This document shows, piece by piece, positions 9,613 to 16,550 of a stretch of DNA of 45,262 bases. Position 1 is the first letter of the stretch. The number at the start of each line of letters is the position of its first letter. A program made the position numbers and the translations under genes. The notes under the pieces were generated by a model, which saw only the letters and a list, made by a program, of their open reading frames with translations, was not told the DNA's origin and ran no database searches. The stretch comes from Acidobacterium sp. S8. GTDB lineage: Bacteria > Acidobacteriota > Terriglobia > Terriglobales > Acidobacteriaceae. The stretch is from assembly GCF_009765985.1 (NCBI RefSeq), contig NZ_LMUM01000020.1:1-45262 (forward strand). The letters are read 5' to 3'.

Positions 9613-9638
9613 GCCTCAATCAAACATTCGATTGGGGC
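9613..9638 (+). terminator. Intergenic hairpin after the porin gene
   Basis: GCCTCAATC (9613-9621) pairs with GATTGGGGC (9630-9638), nine pairs including one G-T, with an 8-base loop. No T-run follows, so it is more likely an mRNA-stabilising or attenuating hairpin than a full terminator. Confidence 0.35.
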
Positions 9639-9694
9639 ATAACCCAACCGGAATAATTAAAGTTTCATCGGAATGAGAGATCGCTTCACACAAA

Positions 9695-10486
9695 ATGAGC
9701 TCTGCAGAAAGAAATAATCGGCGAGTAAATTCCTTAGGAATTCGGCTTCGCCCACTCGTGTTTATCGCGGCGTTGCTCGTTATCTGGGAAATTGCAGCAA
9801 GACACCAATCTGCTCATCTGCTGCCTGGACCATGGGAAACACTCGGTGGCATTGTTGATTTGGTGCGACATGGATTGCTCATAAAATATGTCGTCGCATC
9901 GCTCTTTCGAGTGACGTGGGGCTTCCTTCTGGCTGCGGCTCTGGCCATACCGTTAGGGCTGATGATTGGCTACTATCGGAGAGCAGAGATGGCCTTCAAT
10001 CCGATCATCCAGATTCTCCGTCCCATCTCGCCCCTGGCCTGGATTCCTATTGCCATATTGTGGTTCGGCGTCGGCGATCTTGCGGCCGTCTTTCTGATTT
10101 TTCTCGGATCGTTTCTGCCACTACTCTTAACTGCCATCAGCGCAGCTCAGAGCGTTCCCGCAGTTTACGTCAACGCAGGACGCAATTTTGGCCTGAGGCC
10201 GACACGGCTCCTCTCTCGGATCTTTTATCCGGCGGTTCTTCCTCAGTTGATTGTTGGACTTCGTATCACGCTCGGAATTGCTTGGCTTGTAGTTGTTGCA
10301 GCGGAGATGATCGCAGTCAATTCCGGGCTTGGTTTCCTCATCGTCGATGCACGCAATGCAGGCAATCGATACGATCTGGTCGCCGCGGGCATGGTCATCA
10401 TCGGAGTTATTGGTTTACTGCTCGACATGGGCATGCGCTCCATCGAGAAGGTGCGATCGCTGCGCTGGGGCTATTCGGAGGATTAG
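9695..10486 (+). CDS. ABC transporter permease, NitT/TauT (SsuC/TauC) type, first copy
   Basis: A 263-residue inner-membrane protein with about six helices and the permease coupling region of the nitrate/taurine/sulfonate class (GRNFGLRPTRLLSRIFYPAVLPQ, split here as residues about 165-187). This is the EAA-like loop that docks on the ATPase. It is followed 2 bases later by the ATPase gene. It closely resembles the second permease of the operon: both contain QILRPISP, AWIPIAI and IAWLVVVAAEMIAV. The two probably form a heterodimer. Members of this class carry anions, sulfonates, pyrimidine precursors and other small ligands, so family membership does not fix the substrate. Confidence 0.85.
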   Translation: MSSAERNNRRVNSLGIRLRPLVFIAALLVIWEIAARHQSAHLLPGPWETLGGIVDLVRHGLLIKYVVASLFRVTWGFLLAAALAIPLGLMIGYYRRAEMAFNPIIQILRPISPLAWIPIAILWFGVGDLAAVFLIFLGSFLPLLLTAISAAQSVPAVYVNAGRNFGLRPTRLLSRIFYPAVLPQLIVGLRITLGIAWLVVVAAEMIAVNSGLGFLIVDARNAGNRYDLVAAGMVIIGVIGLLLDMGMRSIEKVRSLRWGYSED

Positions 10487-10488
10487 AA

Positions 10489-11277
10489 GTGTCGGCAAAA
10501 GATATGGTAATTGTGGCTCAAGCACTCAAGACTAAGCTGTCGATCGAGAATCTTGGCGTCACATTTGAACGTGATGGCAAGAACATGCCCGTTTTAGAAA
10601 ACATTAACCTGGAAGTTAGCGATGGCGAGTTCGTTTGTCTACTCGGCCCATCTGGGTGCGGCAAGACAACTCTGCTGAACGCGATGGCAGGCTTTCTCTC
10701 GCCGAGCAGCGGAGAAATTCGTGTTGACGGTGAAGCCGTGCGTGGTCCCGACCCGCGTCGCATTTTTGTCTTCCAGGAACGTGGCGTTTTCCCGTGGCTT
10801 ACGGTCGAGGGCAACATTGCCTTCGGCTTGTTCAAACTGTCTCGCACAGAGAAAGAGCAGCGCATCGCGCACTACGTAAAACTTGTTGGTCTTGAGGGGT
10901 TCGAGAAAACCTATCCGACAGAACTTTCAGGAGGCATGAAACAACGTCTGGAAGTTGCCCGCGCTCTCGCTGTAAATCCGGACATGCTCTTTCTCGACGA
11001 ACCCTTTGGCGCACTCGATTCGATCACCCGACTGGTAATGCGCAGCGAGCTATTACGCATCTGGGAAGCAGAGCGTAAGACCATTGTCTTCGTAACTCAC
11101 GATATCGATGAAGCGGTCCAGCTGGCTGATCGCGTCGTAGTCATGAGCACGCGCCCGGCTACGATTCAGCAGATAGTAGAAATAGATATTCCTCATCCGC
11201 GAGATATTAGTTCTGCCCGCTACCTGGAGTTGCGTGATGGCATCTTCAAGCAGATCGGTTTGGCACATAGAATATGA
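10489..11277 (+). CDS. ABC transporter ATP-binding protein, NitT/TauT (SsuB/TauB) type
   Basis: 262 residues from a GTG at 10489, with GGAGG 8 bases upstream; the frame is open further upstream, but that part overlaps the permease gene and is not credible coding sequence. Walker A is GPSGCGKTT (53-61), the Q-loop is VFQERGVFPW, the signature is LSGGMKQR, Walker B is LFLDEP, and the switch His is in FVTHDIDEA. All catalytic elements are intact. It powers the two flanking permeases; no second ATPase gene is present, so it should act as a homodimer. Its stop overlaps the next permease start by ATGA. Confidence 0.92.
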   Translation: MSAKDMVIVAQALKTKLSIENLGVTFERDGKNMPVLENINLEVSDGEFVCLLGPSGCGKTTLLNAMAGFLSPSSGEIRVDGEAVRGPDPRRIFVFQERGVFPWLTVEGNIAFGLFKLSRTEKEQRIAHYVKLVGLEGFEKTYPTELSGGMKQRLEVARALAVNPDMLFLDEPFGALDSITRLVMRSELLRIWEAERKTIVFVTHDIDEAVQLADRVVVMSTRPATIQQIVEIDIPHPRDISSARYLELRDGIFKQIGLAHRI

Positions 11278-12056
11278 ATTCCCTCGCACAACCCGCCAAG
11301 TGGGAAAAAATCTTCTGGCCTATGCTGGCAACAGGAGCGTTGCTGGCGCTCTGGCATTTTTCTGTCATCTGGACCGCAACGAAAGTATTTCCCTCGCCGC
11401 GCGAAGTTGAAAAAGGCATGGAGGAGTTGCTGCGCCATCATGTTCTCTGGAACGATATCTACGATTCTTTGCGTCGCGTGGCAATTGGCTTTGGTCTAGC
11501 GGCGATTCTCGGAATTCCGCTTGGCCTCATCCTGGGTTGGTACCCGGCGGCGAATCAGGTAGTTAATCCAGTCATGCAGATCTTGCGTCCCATCAGCCCT
11601 ATTGCCTGGATTCCTATCGCCATTATTTTTTTTGGCATAGGAAACGCTGCCCCAATTTTTCTTATCTTCCTCGGCGCATTCTTTCCAATTGTGGTTTCCT
11701 GCATCAACGGTGTCTCAAACGTACCCTCAGTTTTCCGTCGCGCCGGGCGCAACTTCGGATTAAGTTCCCCGCAGTTTTTGGCAAAGGTTGTCTTCCCGGC
11801 AGCGCTCCCGCAAATCCTTGTCGGTCTGCGCATCGCGCTTGGCATAGCGTGGCTGGTGGTTGTGGCTGCCGAAATGATCGCCGTCGATTCCGGTTTAGGC
11901 TATCTGGTCATTGATTCGCGCAATTCCGGCAAGCGCTATGATCTTGTCGTTGCGGCGATGCTGCTCATTGGCGTGATCGGGCTTGTGCTGGACATAGGAT
12001 TTCGCAGGCTTGAACAACTCAGGTCTGTTCGCTGGGGGTTCCGCCATGAGTCCTAA
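11274..12056 (+). CDS. ABC transporter permease, NitT/TauT type, second copy
   Basis: A 260-residue six-helix permease paralogous to the gene at 9695. The coupling loop is AGRNFGLSSPQFLAKVVFPA and the C-terminal half is nearly identical in pattern to the first copy. The N-terminal third differs more, as expected for two halves of a heterodimer. It overlaps the ATPase gene by 4 bases and the binding-protein gene by 11 bases, so the four genes are tightly coupled. Most transporters of this class use one permease gene, so two copies around one ATPase gene is a noteworthy arrangement. Confidence 0.85.
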   Translation: MNSLAQPAKWEKIFWPMLATGALLALWHFSVIWTATKVFPSPREVEKGMEELLRHHVLWNDIYDSLRRVAIGFGLAAILGIPLGLILGWYPAANQVVNPVMQILRPISPIAWIPIAIIFFGIGNAAPIFLIFLGAFFPIVVSCINGVSNVPSVFRRAGRNFGLSSPQFLAKVVFPAALPQILVGLRIALGIAWLVVVAAEMIAVDSGLGYLVIDSRNSGKRYDLVVAAMLLIGVIGLVLDIGFRRLEQLRSVRWGFRHES

Positions 12057-13104
12057 AAGCAGAGTTCTTCTCGGCATCGTTGGCTGGCTGATGCTCATCA
12101 CCGGCTTGCATGCATATCTGAACGTCAATTGGGGCGCACTGCTCAATGATTTCCGCCCAGTCGAAAAGCGGAAGATTATCGTCGCCTATATTCCTGTCAC
12201 GTGCCAGTTAACGTGCCCGGTTACGGATTACATTTCGAAATTCTCAGAAAATGGAGAATTATTTTTACCGCGCATGTTCCAAGGCTTTCCAGAAATCAAG
12301 GAAGCGCTGATCTCAAATAAAATACAGGCAGCATTCGTCGTTGCCCCGCTAGCCATCGCACTGGTATCACAAGGTGTTCCCATCAAAGTGGTCTATCTCG
12401 GCCATCGGTATGGCAGCGCCTTGGTAGTACGTAAAAACGGGCCCGTAAAAAACTTTACCGACCTGAAGGGTCGGACGGTAGCCATCCCCAGCCGATTCTC
12501 TGACGAGCGCCTTATCTTATTTCGCGCTATGAAAGTGTGGGGAATGAAGCCAGGAGACATCAAGATGGTGGAGATGGCGCCTCCGGATGTATCAGGCGCT
12601 TTAGCTGCCGGCGCCATCGATGGTTTCGTCATGGGCGAGCCGTTCCCCTCCCAGGCGGAAATGAAAGGCTTTGGACGCGTGCTCTTTCAGGCGCGTGACT
12701 ACTGGCCGGATTATATGTCGTGCATTCTCGTCGTGCGACAGGACCTGATCGATAAGCGTCCGGATACCGTGCAAGTTCTCGTAGACGGGATCGCGCGTTC
12801 TGGTCTGTGGCTCGACAAAGGCAAACCATACCGCGAAGACGCCGCCGACTTCGTAGGCCGTTTCTATTACAACCAGAAGCCGGCATTATTACGTTGGGCG
12901 CTTACCAAGCCAATGGACCGCGTGATGTACAGTCCGCTTGCTCCGCGAAAGGCCGACTTCGATTTGGTTCGCGATCTGATGATCGAAACGGGCGTGCTGA
13001 ATAAGAAGATTGATTTTTCTGCATACACTGATACGCGCTTCTCCGATAAAGCAAGTATCCAGACAGCATGGAAGTATGAGCCTGGTATCGCAACTGCAAA
13101 ATAG
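12046..13104 (+). CDS. Membrane-anchored ABC substrate-binding protein (NMT1/SsuA-like) with a CxxxC motif
   Basis: 352 residues from the ATG at 12046, with GGGGG about 7 bases upstream; an upstream in-frame ATG at 12010 has no comparable site. Residues 7-24 form a hydrophobic anchor without an obvious cleavage site. The mature part has the periplasmic-binding-protein-type-2 pattern of this class: beta strand KIIVAYIP, the loop VTCQLTCPVTDY with C53 and C57, then FVVAPLAIALVSQG and LKGRTVAIPSRFSDE, and GEPFPSQAE. In NrtA/TauA-like proteins the loop after the first strand helps form the ligand site, so paired Cys there suggest a soft metal or thiol-reactive ligand. That is inference; the fold assignment is firm. 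Confidence 0.82.
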   Translation: MSPKSRVLLGIVGWLMLITGLHAYLNVNWGALLNDFRPVEKRKIIVAYIPVTCQLTCPVTDYISKFSENGELFLPRMFQGFPEIKEALISNKIQAAFVVAPLAIALVSQGVPIKVVYLGHRYGSALVVRKNGPVKNFTDLKGRTVAIPSRFSDERLILFRAMKVWGMKPGDIKMVEMAPPDVSGALAAGAIDGFVMGEPFPSQAEMKGFGRVLFQARDYWPDYMSCILVVRQDLIDKRPDTVQVLVDGIARSGLWLDKGKPYREDAADFVGRFYYNQKPALLRWALTKPMDRVMYSPLAPRKADFDLVRDLMIETGVLNKKIDFSAYTDTRFSDKASIQTAWKYEPGIATAK

Positions 13105-13130
13105 CAACCTAGCATCAGGAGAAATAAACA

Positions 13131-13436
13131 ATGTTACGTAGACGATTTATCCAGATAGCTGCTCTCGCCGGAATCGGCGGCGTAGCCACTGTTGAAAGAA
13201 TGGAAGCCGGAGAAATAAAGACCGTCACCTATAAAGTGAAAGGTTTTACCTGTATTACTTGTGCCGTCGGACTGGAAACACTCCTCAAGCAGCAGAAAGG
13301 CGTCACATGGGTGAAGGCAAGTTATCCGGAAGCCTCCGCAATCATCAAATACAACCCAGCCCAAGTTACAGAAAATGCGCTGAAGAGCTACATCGCCGAG
13401 ACGGGCTTTTCAGTCGAATCCGAAAATAAGGGCTGA
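13131..13436 (+). CDS. Exported HMA-domain (MerP-like) metal-binding protein
   Basis: A 101-residue protein with an N-terminal MLRRRFIQ followed by a short hydrophobic stretch, which fits a twin-arginine signal. The rest is one heavy-metal-associated domain: strand TVTYKVKG, then FTCITCAVGLE with C41 and C44, then GVTWVKASYPEASAIIKYNP and a final helix-strand. This is the ferredoxin-like fold of MerP, Atx1 and CopZ, where CxxC binds Cu(I), Hg(II) or Zn(II). AGGAG lies 10 bases before the ATG and the gene is 26 bases after the binding-protein gene. It may hand metal to, or take it from, the ABC binding protein. No P-type ATPase or mer genes are adjacent. Confidence 0.85.
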   Translation: MLRRRFIQIAALAGIGGVATVERMEAGEIKTVTYKVKGFTCITCAVGLETLLKQQKGVTWVKASYPEASAIIKYNPAQVTENALKSYIAETGFSVESENKG

Positions 13437-13471
13437 CAGCTCAGTCAAACCGCTCACTTCACAACTATCTG

Positions 13472-14245
13472 ATGGATGCAATGAACGAGACATCAAAAAA
13501 TTACGCAAAGATCGCCAGCTTACTGACCAACTGTCTCAACCTCAGCCAATCACCAGTGGCTATCAGTTTCACGGATGCAATTCCGAATGGCGTGGGCCGG
13601 CATGTCGGTGATGTGTCCGCAGGTTGCCGCTTCTGGCAGGACGGCGCAATGACAGTGTTCGCGACTTCATCTTCCGACCATCAAAGATGCGCAATCGGCG
13701 TCTACACCCATCATCTGCAACCCACTCCCGCACAGCAAACGGATCTCATGGGTGCCCTCAAGATCTTTGGAGAACTAAGTTACGTGCGTGAAGAGGATCT
13801 TCCTCTCATCCCGGTTTTGCAGCAGCAATCCGCACACGTCATCTATGCGCCGCTTGCTGAAACTCCGCTTCCTCCGCAGATCGTGCTGCTCTTCGTGAAC
13901 GCCAGCCAAATGCTCATTCTTTCGGAGGCCGCACAACAGGTTGAGCACGGGAATACCGCCGCAATGGGTCGTCCCGCATGCGCTGTCGTTCCGCAAGTCA
14001 TAAATACTGGGCGCGCTGCTTTAAGCCTCGGATGCTGCGGGGCACGGGCCTATCTCGATACGCTCACCGATGACACGGCCATCTTCGCCATTCCTGGAGC
14101 GAAGTTGGATTTTTATGCAGAGCGCATCGAAGCCTTAGCCCAGGCAAACTCGATTCTCACCAGATTTCACCACATCCGGCGCGAGGAGATTGCAGCAGGA
14201 AAATCCCCCAGCATTCAGGACTCACTGAAAGCAATGGGCGCTTGA
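13472..14245 (+). CDS. DUF169 family protein, Cys-rich
   Basis: 257 residues without signal peptide, so cytoplasmic; an ATG at 13481 is an alternative start. The pattern matches the uncharacterised DUF169 family (COG2043): AGCRFWQDG (C52), DHQRCAIGVYTHH (C73, with H70, H80, H81), GRPACAVVPQ (C170) and SLGCCGARAYL (C188, C189). The clustered Cys and His suggest a metal or iron-sulfur site, but that is inferred and no reaction is established. It is the last gene of the porin/ABC/HMA operon, so a role in receiving or sensing the imported ligand is plausible. Confidence 0.82.
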   Translation: MDAMNETSKNYAKIASLLTNCLNLSQSPVAISFTDAIPNGVGRHVGDVSAGCRFWQDGAMTVFATSSSDHQRCAIGVYTHHLQPTPAQQTDLMGALKIFGELSYVREEDLPLIPVLQQQSAHVIYAPLAETPLPPQIVLLFVNASQMLILSEAAQQVEHGNTAAMGRPACAVVPQVINTGRAALSLGCCGARAYLDTLTDDTAIFAIPGAKLDFYAERIEALAQANSILTRFHHIRREEIAAGKSPSIQDSLKAMGA

Positions 14246-14261
14246 AATTAATCAAGCGCCC
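14236..14261. terminator. Perfect 10-bp hairpin between convergent genes
   Basis: GGGCGCTTGA (14236-14245) pairs exactly with TCAAGCGCCC (14252-14261) around a 6-base loop, and the left arm includes the DUF169 stop codon. No long T-run is present on either strand, so termination is plausible in both directions but not strong. Confidence 0.45.
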
Positions 14262-14267
14262 CGGTAA

Positions 14268-16532
14268 CTACTGGCGTTCCAGCGTAAATGCCGCTGCCTG
14301 AAAGTCTCCCCGCAGCTGTACGTCTAAGCCGTGTTCCATCCAGTAAGCTCCGCTCGCTTCCGCCGGCGTGCCGTTGGCTGGCTTACCGTCCATCGCAGTG
14401 ATCCGATATCTGGCATGAGCGTCCAACCCGCGCAGGTAAAGACGCGGATAGGGATAACCCTCCATACTTGAATGAAGAAACGCGAAGACTACCGCCTGAT
14501 GACCGTCGCGTGCTACTGATTCAGTAACAGACTGCTCGCTGTCATGTTCCGGCGTAATCAGGCGATAGAGCGAGCCTCGCTGCACAGTTTCGCGAATGGC
14601 CTTATACTGCGCGATCATCTGCTTCGCTGTGGCGAAGTCCTCCGTTGTCCATTTGTTCAAATTGGCTCCGATGCCAAGCGAACCCTGCATGGAAGAAAGA
14701 AAACGATATGGCAGGGAAAGCGTACGATTATTTACCCATGTCGGCGAGTCCGTCACCCAGGCCATCATCACTCCCGGCGAATAGGCATAGGTAAAGCCGT
14801 TCTGAATCAGTAGGCGATCGAAGGCATCGGTGTTATCTGATGTCCAGAATTCATCCACGTAACGCAGCACACCCAGATCCACGCGGCTGCCGCCTCCAGA
14901 ACAGCTTTCAATTTCTACCTTCGGGTGCTTCTCACGCAGTTCTTCAAGAATGCTGTAATAGTTACGGGTGAAATCGACGTAGACTTTTTTCTCATCTTCA
15001 GACGCAACGGCCGGCCAGCCCGGTTCAGACCAGTTGCGGTTGTAGTCCCATTTGAAAAATGCGATATCGTTTTCGTTCAGCAACTTATCGAGAAATTGAA
15101 AGACATAAGCTCTCACATCCGGGCGCGCAAGATTGAGCACAAGCTGATGGCGCCCTTCCGTACGTGGGCGGTCGGGGAAATTCAGCACCCAGTCCGGATG
15201 CTTCCGATAAAGATCGCTGTCTGGATTCACCATCTCAGGCTCTACCCAGAGGCCAAAATCCATTCCAAGCGAATGTACTTTGTCGATCAGTGGCTTCAGT
15301 CCGTGCGGAAACTTCTGCGGATTCACATACCAGTCGCCAAGCCCGGCGCGGTCGTCCTTCCGCTGGCCGAACCATCCATCATCCATCACGAAGCGCTCCA
15401 CTCCAATGCTCGCCGCCTTCTCGGCAAGAGCCAGCTGGCCGGCTTCATTTACGTCAAAGCCCGTCGCCTCCCATGAGTTGTAAAGCACCGGGCGCAATGC
15501 CGGATGCGGAGCATGTGGCACCAGAGAATCAATCTCGAAGCGATGCAGCAGTCGGGATGCTCCCCCGATGCCATCGCTCGAATACCCGCCATAGAAATAA
15601 GGTGTCTGGAAGTGCTCGCCTTTCTGCAAACGATAGTCGAAATCGAAACTGTTTGGGCCGCCGCTCACGCGCACCTGCTGCAGTTGGTCCTGTTCCACAG
15701 TAATTTTCCAGGATCCGCTCCATCCCAGCGCGCCAAACCACACGTTGCCATCTTCCGCGTCGTTATTTCCTATGCGATCGATGGCGAACCATGGATTATT
15801 CTGCGCACCCGTAGTGCCACGACGGCTTTCGAGTACTGTCTTGCCGGGGTGCACAGGCTGCTCCTGCACCGTGTTCTCCCCTGCCCAGCGCCCCGTCAGA
15901 TAGCGCAGCCGGTAGTCTGTGCCGCGCGGCAGATTCCACGTGCCGGCGAAGACCTGCTCGATAGTGAAGGGCGCATCAGTACGGTTCTCAATCTCCGCCG
16001 AACGGCGCAGAATGCCGGTTTCCCCGTCAGCCTTATACTGCAACGTCACATAGACATCGAGTGAGATGTCCTTCATCGTGATACTGAGTTGATCGCCTTC
16101 GATCTTGTGCGATAGATATTTCAATACCAGGTCGCGGTTGCCATTCGGGAATGTAATCTTGAGATCGGGTTCAACATACAGGCCGCCGCCCCAGCCAACA
16201 AATTCCTGCGGCGTAGTATTCACCGATAAGTCAAAGGAAGCAGCTTCAGGCATTGCTTTCGCAGCAGAAAAGTGGTCACCCTCCGCCAGTTGCCTGCCCC
16301 AGTAGAGCGTCTGCACCTGTTGATTTTCATTGATGCCAAGCACATACGTGGTGTTCGCAGCATCAATGCGAAAGACACGCGAATCGGCGTCAAATCGAAT
16401 GTGAACGGGGGAGCTCTGGGCTCCGGCAATCTGAAGGCTGCACACTGCAAACAGCCCCAGGACAATAGCGCAGCCAACTACGTTTTGCAGGCATCTAAAA
16501 AAGCCCGGCCTTGGTGTCTTTCCTTGATCCAT
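14268..16532 (-). CDS. Secreted alpha-galactosidase, GH36
   Basis: 754 residues from the ATG at 16532, with GAGGGG 7 bases upstream; a TTG 15 bases earlier is possible. A signal peptide ends near IAGAQS. The N-terminal beta-sandwich (about 40-340) leads into a TIM barrel with the GH36 signatures WEATGF, FVMDDGWFGQR, FGLWVEPEMV, FFKWDYNR and WTSDNTD. The nucleophile should be the Asp of KWDYN (residue 496) and the acid/base the Asp of SDNTD (566); CSGGGSR is the usual substrate loop. It hydrolyses terminal alpha-1,6-linked galactose in raffinose-like sugars or polysaccharide side chains, probably in the periplasm. It follows the GH95 gene by 18 bases, so the two are co-transcribed. Confidence 0.92.
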   Translation of the reverse strand: MDQGKTPRPGFFRCLQNVVGCAIVLGLFAVCSLQIAGAQSSPVHIRFDADSRVFRIDAANTTYVLGINENQQVQTLYWGRQLAEGDHFSAAKAMPEAASFDLSVNTTPQEFVGWGGGLYVEPDLKITFPNGNRDLVLKYLSHKIEGDQLSITMKDISLDVYVTLQYKADGETGILRRSAEIENRTDAPFTIEQVFAGTWNLPRGTDYRLRYLTGRWAGENTVQEQPVHPGKTVLESRRGTTGAQNNPWFAIDRIGNNDAEDGNVWFGALGWSGSWKITVEQDQLQQVRVSGGPNSFDFDYRLQKGEHFQTPYFYGGYSSDGIGGASRLLHRFEIDSLVPHAPHPALRPVLYNSWEATGFDVNEAGQLALAEKAASIGVERFVMDDGWFGQRKDDRAGLGDWYVNPQKFPHGLKPLIDKVHSLGMDFGLWVEPEMVNPDSDLYRKHPDWVLNFPDRPRTEGRHQLVLNLARPDVRAYVFQFLDKLLNENDIAFFKWDYNRNWSEPGWPAVASEDEKKVYVDFTRNYYSILEELREKHPKVEIESCSGGGSRVDLGVLRYVDEFWTSDNTDAFDRLLIQNGFTYAYSPGVMMAWVTDSPTWVNNRTLSLPYRFLSSMQGSLGIGANLNKWTTEDFATAKQMIAQYKAIRETVQRGSLYRLITPEHDSEQSVTESVARDGHQAVVFAFLHSSMEGYPYPRLYLRGLDAHARYRITAMDGKPANGTPAEASGAYWMEHGLDVQLRGDFQAAAFTLERQ

Positions 16533-16550
16533 GAAGCATCCCCTCAAACT

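Noticed and set aside
9916-10488. N-terminal extension of the ABC ATPase by 191 codons
   Set aside because: It lies wholly inside the first permease gene in another frame. A GTG at 10489 with GGAGG gives the normal family length.
9695-13104. Plain taurine, sulfonate or nitrate transporter
   Set aside because: Family similarity alone; no sulfonate or nitrate metabolism gene is adjacent, and the Cys-rich HMA and DUF169 neighbours point elsewhere. Not excluded.
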